From Candidatus Methanogaster sp. UBA203 (lineage in GTDB: Archaea; Halobacteriota; Methanosarcinia; Methanosarcinales; Methanogasteraceae): 64,000 bases of DNA. A program made the position numbers and the translations under genes. Each line of letters opens with the position of its first letter. Positions within the stretch are counted from its first letter, which is position 1. Shown in pieces: positions 7,058-17,194 of this stretch. The stretch is from the NCBI GenBank assembly GCA_002503595.1, contig DASC01000135.1, positions 1-64,000 on the forward strand, in the 5' to 3' direction. Below the pieces are notes generated by a model. It did no database searches. It saw only the letters and a program-made list of their open reading frames with translations, and had not been told where the DNA came from.

Positions 7058-8182
7058 ATGAACATTTGCATGCTATCCTCTGAATTCCCCCCCGATCTCG
7101 GCGGTATAAGTACGTACGTCCATAATTTATCAAAAAAATTGATAGAACGGGGGCATACTGTCACAGTTATCACGCGGGGGACATACAGAAAAACATATCA
7201 GGAAAAGATAGATGGTATCTCTGTACATCGTGTGCGGTTCATACCATCATATCCTTCTCCATTCAAGTTACATGGATTGTTCGTGAATAAATCATTTAAG
7301 TTATTGGAACCAGATTTTGACGTAGTACACGTACATGGAACACTCGTGCCGGTCATCCATACATCATTGCCAGTCATATTTACCTCACATGGTACTTCCA
7401 ATAAGGATATTGACAATATGCCGATGAAAAGTTTTCACTTTTATGTTGTTAGTCTTATGCGCAGGCAATTATTTAATGCAGAAAAAACGATTGTAGGAAG
7501 TGCAGATGTAATTACTTCGGTGTCACATTCGTGTGCAAAAGAACTGAAAAAAGACCATGTAGTAAATAAAAAAATTACAGTTGTGAATAATGGTGTAGAT
7601 AGTAACTTTTTCATTCCCATTGAAAATAATAAAAAAGAAAATTATATATTATATACTGGGAGATTGGAGACAAGAAAAGGATTGATTGATTTCATTGAAA
7701 GTGCGAAATACGTATGTCGAAAATATGTTGATATTAAGTTTATCTTAACTGGTAAAGGCACGATTAAAAATTATCTGGAGCGAAGAATTGATAGTTTCGG
7801 TTTGAAAAAAAACTTCTGCTTTACCGGGTTTGTGGATAGGTCAATGCTTCTTGAATACTATCAAAATGCAGCTATTTATGTTCTCCCATCATATTATGAA
7901 GGACTGCCCACAACTTTGCTCGAAGCGATGTCATGCGGAATACCCTCAATCGCGACAAATGTAGAGGGGAGTTCTGAAGTGATAATCGATGGTGAAACAG
8001 GTTTGTTAGTTCCTCCGAAAGATCCTGAGAAATTAGCAGAAGCAATAATAATGTTATTAGAGAATAAGGTGTTACGAAACAGATTGAAGATGAACGCAAG
8101 AAAATATATTGTAGCTACTCATGATTGGGAGATTATAACAGACAGAATAGAAAAAGTGTATGAAAAATGTGTAACTAAATAG
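7058..8182 (+). CDS. Family 4 glycosyltransferase
   Basis: This 374-residue GT-B enzyme adds a sugar to a growing glycan. The N-terminal half shows SSEFPPDLGGISTYVHNLSK and the C-terminal half LYTGRLETRKGL, both family marks of GT4. The nucleotide-binding PSYYEGLPTTLLEAMSCG carries the E-x7-E motif near residue 285, followed by GLLVPPKDPEKLAEAI. The ATG at 7058 gives the canonical start; the upstream ATG at 7016 would add 14 unrelated residues. Codon use is AT-rich, like the second half of the preceding gene. Donor and acceptor sugars are unknown. Confidence 0.9.
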   Translation: MNICMLSSEFPPDLGGISTYVHNLSKKLIERGHTVTVITRGTYRKTYQEKIDGISVHRVRFIPSYPSPFKLHGLFVNKSFKLLEPDFDVVHVHGTLVPVIHTSLPVIFTSHGTSNKDIDNMPMKSFHFYVVSLMRRQLFNAEKTIVGSADVITSVSHSCAKELKKDHVVNKKITVVNNGVDSNFFIPIENNKKENYILYTGRLETRKGLIDFIESAKYVCRKYVDIKFILTGKGTIKNYLERRIDSFGLKKNFCFTGFVDRSMLLEYYQNAAIYVLPSYYEGLPTTLLEAMSCGIPSIATNVEGSSEVIIDGETGLLVPPKDPEKLAEAIIMLLENKVLRNRLKMNARKYIVATHDWEIITDRIEKVYEKCVTK

Positions 8183-8279
8183 TAGTAAAAATATAACATG
8201 AGCCGGATAATTTTGTCGCAAAATCTAAAAGAAGATCGTATCGATGAGCATGTCCGGGTGGCGTAAAGTAGGTGATAAG

Positions 8280-10157
8280 ATGGAATTCGCGAAGTTTGGT
8301 GGCGAGAACAGAATCATTAAAATCGTATCCACCATCGCTTTTATTTTTATCGCAATATCTTTAGATATAATTGCGAAAACTTCTCCAACTGTTGGCTACG
8401 AAGTATCAATTTATAACGCCTACCCCTCCTACTTTTGGTTTTTAGTTATAGCTAGTATTGCTTGTGGCATTGGGATACTGTTGTACCAGGCTTTTGCTCA
8501 AGAAAAATCCCGATGGTGGGTTCTTGGACTTGTGATAATTATCTTAGTCAACACCATTTTTCTGCTCATGCCTGAGTTTAGAGGGTATTCCTTCTATGCG
8601 CGAGGGGAGGACACACTCACACACGCCGGATACATCAGAGATATTCTAAATACTGGGCATGTAGGTGAAAGCAATTACTATCCAATCGAGCACATATTGG
8701 GTACAAACTTAATCCAAGTATCTGGAATATCGCTAGAAGATGTTTCTGCTCTATTTTTCGTCCTTTTTTCTGGAATGTATATTATTACTATATATCCTTT
8801 GGCCAAAAGCACTAGTAAGCACTCGGGTCAAGTTCTATTAATAGTTGCTTTCGCCTCACCTTTAATATACAGTTTTTTTCATGTAAACATTTCTCCCAAT
8901 ATTTTTTCTTTGTTTATGCTACCATGTTTGTTGTATTTTTATCATAAAAGAGAGTTAATCCCATCAAATCGCATGGAAAATACTATTGCGGTGCTTATAT
9001 TGGCGTTTTGCATTGTTTTTTTCCATGCCGTTACCACACTCTTCACCATAATTGTTTTTTTTGTATTTGGGCTTGCTTATGCTCTGTACTCCAATTTTAT
9101 TGTCCGCAGACTATCTGAGCATAGGCAATATGGAATTGTCGGTAAGAATTTTCTTAGAATAACTTTTATCCTGTTTATAGCTTTTTTCATGTGGTATTTC
9201 TCGTACTCATCTATCTGCAATAGTTTCAGAAGAGTTGCCGACTGGTTAATCTATCAGATTGGCACTCCTTTGTTCGATGCACAACTTGAAACATTGAGAG
9301 AAACTGGACCTACATGGTCTCAAACTTTTGAACTTTTTGTGAATAGGTATGGCGCTATTTTTTTATTGTTGCTACTTTCGAGTATATGTTGTATATATGT
9401 GATTAGGAAAAGTTTGTCAAAAGCACATAATATAGGACCCATGATGTTTACATACGCAATTCAATTCACGATTGCTCTTTTCATTAGTGTTATAATGCTA
9501 TTTGGTTATTTTTTCGAATATAATCCCGTCAGAGTTTTTAGGCTTCCTTTACTAATGGGTACAATTCTTAGTGGGTTGGTGGTTTATGATTTCGTTAGCG
9601 GATATACTAGGAAGAAGTCTAATAAGAGAAACAAGTTGCGCCAAAGGTTATTCATAATAGTAATTTGGATGACCATAATGGTCATGGTTACGCTAAGTTT
9701 TGGGAGTGTTTATAATTCACCGAGAGTGTATCTGCCAAATTCTCAGACCACCTCAATGGACCTAGTTGGCACAGAATGGCTGGATAAATCGAAAAGTCCT
9801 GATATTCGCATAATTGTTAGTCGATGGTCAGCACATTCTCTGCACCGATTCGAAGATTATAATTTTGGAATAGATTCCTCCCCTACCGTCAAAGTAGGAA
9901 TAATCCACGAATATCTTCCTTCGCACTTTGGTTATGGTGGGAATAGCTCAGTTGTAGAATCTTTAGGTTTTCGAGATATGTATGTAGTCATCTTCCAAGT
10001 AGATAAAGTAATAACGATGTTTGTCCCAGAGAATGTTGGATCAAATATAGATCAGTGGACGGAAGAAGATTTTGCCAAGCTAAAAGTCGATCCTACTGCA
10101 GTACATGTCTATGCTAATGGTGAATTTGATGTGTGGGGGGTATATGGCGAATTTTGA
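8280..10157 (+). CDS. Polytopic membrane protein of the glycosylation island
   Basis: The 625-residue protein holds about 12 hydrophobic segments in residues 15-470. A hydrophilic C-terminal domain of about 150 residues (TEWLDKSKSPDIRIIVSRWS and following) probably lies outside the cell. The layout is that of glycosyltransferase-C or polymerase-like proteins of archaeal surface glycan clusters, for example those with DxD-like acids in the first loop (YARGEDTLTHAGYIRDI). I do not recognise the exact family. The ATG at 8280 has GTAGGTGATAAG in front. The gene is AT-rich, like its neighbours, and is followed closely by the IS66 remnant. Confidence 0.65.
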   Translation: MEFAKFGGENRIIKIVSTIAFIFIAISLDIIAKTSPTVGYEVSIYNAYPSYFWFLVIASIACGIGILLYQAFAQEKSRWWVLGLVIIILVNTIFLLMPEFRGYSFYARGEDTLTHAGYIRDILNTGHVGESNYYPIEHILGTNLIQVSGISLEDVSALFFVLFSGMYIITIYPLAKSTSKHSGQVLLIVAFASPLIYSFFHVNISPNIFSLFMLPCLLYFYHKRELIPSNRMENTIAVLILAFCIVFFHAVTTLFTIIVFFVFGLAYALYSNFIVRRLSEHRQYGIVGKNFLRITFILFIAFFMWYFSYSSICNSFRRVADWLIYQIGTPLFDAQLETLRETGPTWSQTFELFVNRYGAIFLLLLLSSICCIYVIRKSLSKAHNIGPMMFTYAIQFTIALFISVIMLFGYFFEYNPVRVFRLPLLMGTILSGLVVYDFVSGYTRKKSNKRNKLRQRLFIIVIWMTIMVMVTLSFGSVYNSPRVYLPNSQTTSMDLVGTEWLDKSKSPDIRIIVSRWSAHSLHRFEDYNFGIDSSPTVKVGIIHEYLPSHFGYGGNSSVVESLGFRDMYVVIFQVDKVITMFVPENVGSNIDQWTEEDFAKLKVDPTAVHVYANGEFDVWGVYGEF

Positions 10158-10176
10158 TTAACCTATTCGTACGTGT

Positions 10177-11496
10177 TTAGCCGCTCAGCCTCGCCCTCAT
10201 CATCTGGAGACTGTTGAATCCCTGCTGTGCCCACGTTGCCAGCACTGTCATGATCCGCTCGTGAATTGACGTCCCTTTTCTATTACGCAGTGTTCCCACG
10301 ATCTTCCGCTGGACGACATGCTCAGCGATTTGAGCCCTTTCTGCTCTGTTATTGGTCGACTCCACGCCTGGATGAGTGACAAACGTGAACCAGTAATCAA
10401 AGCCATTTTCAATCTTGCCGATGAGCTTTTCCACCTTCTCGCTTCCGTATTCTCTCTTGAGCCATCGTTTGAGCGTTGCTTCCGCATTATGTGACAGCTT
10501 CTCCCGAGTTTCGGGAGGAGGATCATTCTCCAGCGCGTCAATCAGTTTTTCATGGAGTCTCCCCGAGTGCTCTGTGTAAAGGAACCGCCTCCGCAATCTT
10601 CTCGGTGAGATCCTTTGATTCTCGAAGTAGATGTGCCCAGCAACGCTGGATACGGTTTGTAAATTTGGCGTACGGTTTCCAGCCGTCACACACGATCATT
10701 CCCTTGAATCTCCTTGTCAGAACCTCTACCAGGACTTTTGTGCCCCGACTCTTCCGAATCACGACAAAAGTCTCTGCGGGGGTGGTGAATGCCCATATCC
10801 AGTGTTTCTTTCCCTGAACTCCGATTGAAGTTTCGTCCACATGCAGAATCGGAGCGTTACGAACTCGTTCCAGAATTGCGTCATATTCCGATTGAACCGC
10901 ATCAGCAGCACGGCGAGTGAGATCGAGTATCGTAGCAGGACTGATGTCCAATCCATAGTGCCGTATCAGCGCGTTCCGGATCTTCCGGTGTGGCAGCCTA
11001 TCTTCATATTTCAGCAGTGCCGCCTGAGCAATCGTGTTGTTACCGAATATACCTTCTTTTGGACAACTCGAATCGGTTGCAACGACTTCTTTCTGGCAGT
11101 GTGGGCAGGTGTAATGTGCAATATTGTATTCGGTGACGATAACAGGCTGTGGTTCCGGAATCTCCTCGATAACCTTCGTTTCCACGCTGAACGGCTCACC
11201 AAGCTCAGTTCCAAAGTACAGGACACCGATCTTTCGTGACCTCCACCTGTCTATCAGGCTTTGCAGGAGGTCTCGTCACACCCTTATGTCCTTTCTTCTG
11301 CCCCGGCTTCTTCCACCGCCTTTATCTGGATCTTTTTTGCGCTTGCCGCCACGCTTCAGACTTGGTGGGGTATGTGCGTTCTCATACATAGCCAGTTGGC
11401 AACGAGCTCCTTTATGCATACCTTAAGCGACTCATTCTCATGCTTAAGTTGGTCAATCACGTCTCGAAGTTGTTTGATGATCTCGTCCTTGTCCAT
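10177..11496 (-). pseudogene. IS66-family transposase, frameshifted
   Basis: Read on the minus strand from ATG 11496 the frame gives a leader coiled coil (MDKDEIIKQLRDVIDQLKHE). A lysine/glycine-rich stretch follows, then a CPHCQKEV zinc motif, the DDE core (HVDETSIGVQGKKHWIW, VCDGWKPY) and the C-terminal VESTNNRAER segment. These are the IS66 TnpC landmarks in order. The frame is broken at least three times: near 11390, near 11220 and near 10580, where an EKIAEAVPL end continues in another frame as YTEHSGRLHEKL. I found no clear terminal repeats or target duplication. Confidence 0.8.
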
Positions 11497-11689
11497 CGTC
11501 CTCTTAGAAGACTATTACAGTAACAATATAGAAGTTTTGTGGTCGAGGATGGGTTTTAGATCGATCTGGAAGAACAGTGTGATGGGTGGTTATGTGGGGG
11601 AGCTAAACACATACCAGTAAGTTAAATACGACGGAATCCTATTAATTAAAAAGAAATTAGATGGACTTGTAGACGAGTTTGGTGATAAA

Positions 11690-12670
11690 ATGGTAAATAA
11701 AAATCTATTCGTGATAGGCAGTGAGCATCTAAGGAAATGGGAACTCAAGTCATTTCTATGCGGGTTTATCTTTTTTAGCATATCTAGGAGGAACTTATGT
11801 GTAGATAATTTAAGATACGTAATTGCAAAGATGCGCAATAAGGGGGTAGATTACACTAAAGTAAAAGTAAATGATAATTTAATGTATATAAATTTTAAGG
11901 ATAATGGAATCTCTAAGGAACTTTATATCCACCGGAAAAGAGAGCATTTTTCAACTGAATTCATAAAAGAAATTATTAGCGAAGACGAAATCATAATTGA
12001 TATAGGAGCTAATATTGGATACTATGCCTTATTAGAGTCTCAATTGGCAAATAAGGGAATGGTGTATGGTGTAGAGCCCATACCTTCAAATATGAATTTA
12101 TTGAATAGAAATATAGAATTGAATAATCGCAAGAATTTTTCTTCTTTTCAATGTGCTATAAGTGATAAAAATGGTGAAGCGAAAATGTATGTGTATGACA
12201 AATGTAATTGGTGTTCCTTCACAAAAGATCCAGGCGGTAATATAATAGATGAAATCGAAGTTCAAACAATGACGTTAGATAAGTTTGTGGAGTCTTGTGT
12301 CTGTCAAGATCCTACGTTCATTCGAATGGATTCTGAAGGACATGAATATCAGATAATCAAAGGTGCAGCTAACATTTTTAAAAAAAATAATCCACTAAAA
12401 TTATGTATAGAATTGCACCCCCACTTGATGCCAAGGAAAAACATGGAAGAACTGATTAACAATCTAAAACAAAGTGGTTTCAAAGTGATGGCAATATTTT
12501 TAGATTCAACCCCCTATAACTATAAAAATATTAATACAATAAATAGATTGTGTAGAGCAATGAAAATTCCTGAATTTGGGTTTGCAGGCAATAGTTACGA
12601 AGATATATACAAACTATTAAAAGAGAGATGCTACGCACCCATTGTTTTTTTTGAAAGAGGAAAAGCATAA
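11690..12670 (+). CDS. FkbM-family methyltransferase
   Basis: This 326-residue SAM-dependent enzyme probably O-methylates a sugar of the surface glycan. The SAM-binding core is IIIDIGANIGYYALL near residue 103, followed by VYGVEPIPSNM. The FkbM signature FIRMDSEGHEYQIIKGA lies near residue 210, then LCIELHPHLM. The N-terminal 85 residues are more variable. It stands between the IS66 remnant and the oppositely oriented flippase. Its high A+T matches the 5940-10157 block and suggests a common, transferred origin. Confidence 0.85.
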   Translation: MVNKNLFVIGSEHLRKWELKSFLCGFIFFSISRRNLCVDNLRYVIAKMRNKGVDYTKVKVNDNLMYINFKDNGISKELYIHRKREHFSTEFIKEIISEDEIIIDIGANIGYYALLESQLANKGMVYGVEPIPSNMNLLNRNIELNNRKNFSSFQCAISDKNGEAKMYVYDKCNWCSFTKDPGGNIIDEIEVQTMTLDKFVESCVCQDPTFIRMDSEGHEYQIIKGAANIFKKNNPLKLCIELHPHLMPRKNMEELINNLKQSGFKVMAIFLDSTPYNYKNINTINRLCRAMKIPEFGFAGNSYEDIYKLLKERCYAPIVFFERGKA

Positions 12671-12689
12671 TATAAATTCAAAGATAACT

Positions 12690-13940
12690 TCAAACCCACC
12701 CATTCCTCCACACCATCACCCCCACGTACACGCTCCCAACCACATTCCCCACCACCCACGCATACCCCACCCCAATAACCCCAAATATAGTCATAAACAC
12801 ATACCCAAGCCCAACCACTAGCCCACAGATCACCCCACTCAGAACCACAATCCCACGCACATCCTTCTGAATCCTCTTGATCGCAAAATAAACATAATTC
12901 ACCCCGATAAACAAACTTGCTACAACCATCACCCGCAGCACCCCCAACCCACCTCCGGCATAATCCTCCCCGATCACTCCAAGCGCTACGCCACCGCAAA
13001 CATACAGCACAGCCGCAGCCGGAACCAGCAGCGAAAAGATAACAATCAGCGACTTTACAACGGTTCTTTTCAATGCCGCACCATGGCTGCCCTCAACAAA
13101 GAGCGATATGCTGATCGCATTCGGTATCATGAAGAGCAGAGACACTACTGCAAACGCGATATAATAATACGCCGCCTGCTCGGCCCCGAGCATGTTCAGA
13201 ACCATAATCGGTATTATCATATTCGGAGCCGCCATGAAGATGCCCACAAGATAATTACCGGCAGAGAAATGAAATGCATCGTTCAGAAAGCCACGATCAA
13301 CCACAAGCATAGGTCTGATCCCTAAACTTATTAGAAAAACAACTGCAATCGAAAGCGCAAACAGAAACGATATTCCGACTGCGCTGAAGATGCCGATTGC
13401 TCCGAGTGTGGTGAGGGGGATTAAGAAGATGACTCTTGAGCCGACGACAATGCTCTGAAAAAACTGAAACTCAGCTTTTCGTATTGCGACAAACGAGATT
13501 CCAGTTAACGCGGTCACAGAACTTGCTGCAAGGAAGATTAAAAAGAGTGATGCGTTCTGCGGCGATTTTAGAAGATCAAGTTCTGGCGAAACTGTATCCA
13601 CACCTGCGATGAATATCGTACCGAGTAGAACCGCGAAAAATGTTGTTACGAGTGCAGATGTACTGAATGTCCTACTCTTATCATTTGTCGGGAAGAATCT
13701 GATAACCGAGAAGTCCAAACCTAATCTGGAGAGTGAGACGAGCAGAGCCATTAAGGAGATGAGCGCAGCTGCGATGCCAAAGTCTTCCTTCAGATATAAC
13801 TTTGCCGCAAGCATCCAGAAGATGAAGCCGAAGCCTGCGCTTGATATGTGTGTGAGCACGATGAATAGAGAGTTTCTGAGGAGATGGTCATGGAAGCAGT
13901 GGTTCATCTCTGCTCTGGTTTTTGGCATTCTGATTTTCAT
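12690..13940 (-). CDS. Polysaccharide flippase (MATE/MOP superfamily)
   Basis: The 416-residue protein has about 12 membrane segments and the opening of oligosaccharide flippases (GFIFWMLAAKLYLKEDFGIAAALISL). It likely moves lipid-linked glycans across the cytoplasmic membrane for surface or S-layer glycosylation. It converges with the FkbM gene, leaving 19 bases between the stops. The last 90 codons are dominated by G and C at chosen positions (GGG, GTG runs on the coding strand). A second copy of just this C-terminal part survives at 22194-22480. Confidence 0.85.
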   Translation of the reverse strand: MKIRMPKTRAEMNHCFHDHLLRNSLFIVLTHISSAGFGFIFWMLAAKLYLKEDFGIAAALISLMALLVSLSRLGLDFSVIRFFPTNDKSRTFSTSALVTTFFAVLLGTIFIAGVDTVSPELDLLKSPQNASLFLIFLAASSVTALTGISFVAIRKAEFQFFQSIVVGSRVIFLIPLTTLGAIGIFSAVGISFLFALSIAVVFLISLGIRPMLVVDRGFLNDAFHFSAGNYLVGIFMAAPNMIIPIMVLNMLGAEQAAYYYIAFAVVSLLFMIPNAISISLFVEGSHGAALKRTVVKSLIVIFSLLVPAAAVLYVCGGVALGVIGEDYAGGGLGVLRVMVVASLFIGVNYVYFAIKRIQKDVRGIVVLSGVICGLVVGLGYVFMTIFGVIGVGYAWVVGNVVGSVYVGVMVWRNGWV

Positions 13941-13964
13941 GCAACTCCGTCACACGCACAATTT

Positions 13965-14310
13965 TCACGGCTTCCAAACTATGAGCCACTCAACCCGCTC
14001 AAAATATTTGTCGTTGGTTGTGATGTTTTTGATCCTGTGTTTTTTCATTATTGCGAAATGCATAGCATCATTCGATAACGAACCATATTTTTTAGAATAC
14101 TTCAAAGCAATTCCAAATACCTCCTTGGTCATTTCAACAATTTTTAAATTTTCAATCGCGTTAATGTTCAGTACAACATCCCATGCTTTGTTCAGTTCTC
14201 CCATAATTGCCCAATTCTTCTTCAAATACTTCATTGTACAGTGTGTATTTACCCCTATTAATGTGTTCTAAGAAACTATTGTGTGGTTCAGCATATTCCC
14301 AGTGATCAAA
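13965..14310 (-). pseudogene. PIN-domain protein, frameshifted
   Basis: On the minus strand, 13965-14234 encode a PIN C-terminal half: YGSLSNDAMHFAIMKKHR followed by NITTNDKYFERV. The N-terminal part continues in another frame as EYAEPHNSFLEHINRGKY. The two halves are joined by a frameshift near 14236. The TNDKYF motif is typical of the last strand of VapC proteins. The first aspartate motif is not recognisable. It is therefore a decayed toxin gene, squeezed between the flippase start and the IS1 remnant. Confidence 0.6.
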
Positions 14311-14363
14311 AATTTGGTAATGTCCTAATCCAAGATAGTTAATTGGAAATAGAAAAATTCGTG

Positions 14364-15445
14364 TCATGTCCACAGGTGATCTGCCAATCCCTCTAACATT
14401 GCAGGGGAACTTCTTCTTTTGAACCCGTTTATGAAATTCCAATAGAATTGAAACAGTTGGAGCGAACATTTCAGCATCCACCTCCGTTTTGAGAAACATT
14501 TTGTCTTCCGTACCAACCTACCAATCCTTTCCCTGAGTATCCCGTTGTAGTTCTCGACGTCGGTGGTTTCGTACATGTTCAATATCGTGTGGAATTTTTG
14601 GATAGAAATTTGCAAAACCACCACTGGCCGCCAGTTCCCTAAACCCAACAATAGTGATTTACCACAACTTATTGAGCAAGTACGTGGTTTCTATATCGCC
14701 GGGATCCGGGTTACCGTATATTGTCCTTTTCTCCTTGCGGACGACTCTTCCATTCTCCCTGATCTTTACAAGCTGCCCATAATCGATACAGGTATCCACA
14801 TAATAATCCGGTAAAACATAAGTGTAATCGTCGTTTCCATCGGTGAATACCTCCATTTTAGTCTGCGGAGACGGCTGCTCCGTTCTTTCAGATAGCTTCT
14901 CTATCATTCTTCCACAAGTCTCCTGGGTCCATTTCCCAACTGAAAAAGCCACAAAGAAGTATGTGCTTCACTTTATGCAGGTGTAGATCCATGCATCACC
15001 CTCTTCAGTCCAATTCGGGCTGCCGGGCTCAATATTTTTTTGTTTTTTTGATAAAGCTCCACAGTTCATCGCATTCGAATGGGGTAAGCCCGAGGGTCTT
15101 TATGAGATACTCATTCATCTCTGCCGCATGTTCAGCCATATCCTCCAGCAATCTACCTATCGTGTCCCTATGGTGACCTGTGATCCGCTCGATACTCCGT
15201 AACCCGTTCTTCTCTACCAGATGCTTGCAAATATTGATTATTTCACTTTCGGGCAGTTGTTTCCGGTATAACGGAGTGCCCTTCGTTTCCATGAAATAGG
15301 TTTCGCAATGCTTGCAGTAATACCTCTGATGGCCGGTACTCTTGTACTTACCGCTTTTGATAATGTCTTTCCCAGCTTCTTTTCGGTAATAACGACACCG
15401 GGGGTTCTGACAAACAACATCGATTTTTCCTCTTGGTCGCGCCAT
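14364..15445 (-). pseudogene. IS1-family transposase, decayed
   Basis: From ATG 15445 the minus strand gives an InsA-like zinc-finger region (CQNPRCRYYRKE, then YYCKHCETYF), a helix-turn-helix (GLRSIERITGHHRDTIGRLL) and the first acid of the InsB core in ECDELWSF. The frame is lost near 15030. The second acid follows in another frame (EVFTDGNDDYTYVL, 14659-14952). The C-terminal part VENYNGILRERIGRLVRKTK comes in a third (14364-14651). That order matches a full IS1-family transposase with at least two breaks. A scrap of a related copy lies at 83-193. Confidence 0.75.
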
Positions 15446-15481
15446 GGTGTTCACCAAGAGAATGGTTCCGTTGCATACTAT

Positions 15482-16559
15482 AATAGACCTGTTGCGAAAC
15501 AACACCCACTACACGAATTATACGCCCCAACCCTCCATACGACTCCCTCGATTTAGCAGCGTTTGAGGTGGTAATTCCACAATCCACAGGATATTAACAT
15601 AACTTTATCATCAAACTCCTCTTTTTTGTTGCGAAACTTATCAGAAACTATCCTGAACCGCTTAACACCCCCAATAGCGTGCTCCACGAGGACTCTGAAA
15701 CCACTGACAATCCGGTTCCACGCCTTCGCATCGTCGGTCAATTCTTTTCCTTTCGGCTTTTTCTTCGACATCATGACGACCGCATCGGTATAATCCTTTT
15801 CAACGCCAAGAAATCCCAAATCCATCCACGAAACCACATTTCTTGCAAATATTCCATACGGCGGTGGAAATTTCATCCTTGAACATCCGATAATCATGCT
15901 TTTTACCCTCCATAGTTGGGCTTAAATAGCCAATTCGTCTTTTCTTGTTGGAGATGATTATATTCTTCCGGGTATGCATCTTCTTCTTGCCGGAGTAGTT
16001 TTTCTTCTGCTTCTCGTTGTCTTTTGGTCTTTGGATTGGTCTCTCGGTGCCGTCGATGAACAGATCCCTTACGTCGGGAAATATCGCAAACAACTCTTCT
16101 ACAGTCCTTATTTTTCGCTTTGGTAACGTTGTCTCCCTACTGAGCGCTTTCTCCAATGCCAGTGTTAATTTATGGATATTACGGTTTGCATTCGATCTGT
16201 TAAGATCAAATACGAATCCTAAGATATCAAAAGTTGGATAACACTTGAAATAGAAGAGCGTGAAGAATAACTTCTCCGCGTCACTTTCTAAATTTCCTAT
16301 TCTTCCGCCACCAGGCTTCCTTTCTCTACCCCCAAGTTTAACTCCTGTTTCATACCTAATCCACGCTTCATTTTGAAGTTCTTGTCCGAAACTACCCGTC
16401 GGTTTGTTAAATTCGGATGCAGATAATCCAGTCATGGCTTTCAGCAGTCTATCGTCATTTAACGCTCGATCGAAGTTTAGCATATTTCATGAGATATATC
16501 TCACTTAATTTAAAGCTTTTTGGTTGAAGTGGACGCTAATTGGCAACAAGTCTAATAAA
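15482..16559 (-). mobile_element. IS5-like insertion sequence with terminal repeats
   Basis: The left end AATAGACCTGTTGC and the reverse complement of the right end (ATTAGACTTGTTGC) form an imperfect terminal inverted repeat. CTAT stands just outside both ends (15478-15481 and 16560-16563) and fits the short target duplication of IS5 relatives. The ~1.08 kb between holds one transposase gene on the minus strand. The insertion lies beside the broken IS1 copy on one side and the truncated DUF1616 gene on the other. Confidence 0.65.
15553..16483 (-). pseudogene. IS5-family transposase with one frameshift
   Basis: The first frame (15800-16483) gives an N-terminal helix-turn-helix region and the DDE start FIDGTERPIQRPKD, then GKKHDYRMFKDE. 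The second frame (15553-15897) continues with GFLGVEKDYTDA, KPKGKELTDDAK and VEHAIGGVKRFRIVSD. The catalytic core and the C-terminal YREKx-like segment of the IS5 group (IS427/ISL2 relatives) are thus both present but in different frames. The switch falls near 15805-15815. Some IS5 relatives use programmed frameshifting, but no good slippery heptamer is seen at the junction, so a mutation is more likely. Confidence 0.75.
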
Positions 16560-16577
16560 CTATCGTAAATTAGGACA

Positions 16578-17021
16578 CTACCAAAAATCTTCGCTCAAGA
16601 TCTCAACCAAAAACTGATTTTCCTCTGGAAGCCTGCATCTACGCAGATGCGCGATTGTGGCAAGCGAAACCGTGAACACCGACAGAACAATTAGTGTCGG
16701 TATCAACCGAATCCCAAAAGGCGTGTAATTCAGTGCCAGTCCGAGCAACGGCACAACTGCGATGCTCAACCCAAAACTAAGTGCGATCCGCTCAATCCCA
16801 TCCAGGTCATCCTGCCCCGGAAACAGTGCCGCAATCAACGAATATCCGGGAAGGAAAAGCACCAACAAAAGACCAAGTAAAAGTCTCACTGACGTTTCGT
16901 TCAGTGGTGAGACCAGAACAAACGGTATGCATAAAAACGTGAGTAAGATCACAAGTGCAAGGTCTTTTTGAAAGTTTAGCATAGTCTGCATCTTTTTTTC
17001 ACCTTGTTTCATTGGTATCAA
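16578..17021 (-). CDS. DUF1616 membrane protein, C-terminally truncated
   Basis: The 147-residue product keeps only the membrane half of a DUF1616 protein. Four hydrophobic segments surround the family hallmark LFLPGYSLIAALFP and the DDLDGIERIALSFGLSI stretch. Full members have about 300 residues with an extra extracellular domain. Here the frame ends 19 bases from the IS5 right end, so the IS or an associated deletion removed the rest. DUF1616 proteins usually accompany archaeal surface-glycan or S-layer loci, which fits the secreted protein next door. The start could be the ATG at 16991 (MQTMLNF). Confidence 0.75.
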   Translation of the reverse strand: MIPMKQGEKKMQTMLNFQKDLALVILLTFLCIPFVLVSPLNETSVRLLLGLLLVLFLPGYSLIAALFPGQDDLDGIERIALSFGLSIAVVPLLGLALNYTPFGIRLIPTLIVLSVFTVSLATIAHLRRCRLPEENQFLVEILSEDFW

Positions 17022-17194
17022 CGTTGAAGTCGATGATGTATTCGGTTTTGTTTCTTATCGTGATACCTTCTTAATCCTTTGCATGCGCTTCCAAGTTGCA
17101 TAGTAAATCTGACGGGGTTGGTCATTGTCGTGGAGCCAAAGAACATTCCAACCACAAAAAACCCGCCCCAGTGTCATTTACCATTTTTACCGTA

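Noticed and set aside
13609..14271. 220-codon plus-strand frame
   Set aside because: It lies antisense to the flippase start and the PIN remnant and has no recognisable domain.
15800..15897. Programmed frameshift in the IS5 transposase
   Set aside because: The overlap lacks a convincing slippery heptamer and the natural joint falls at GATGGATTTGGG, so mutation is more likely.
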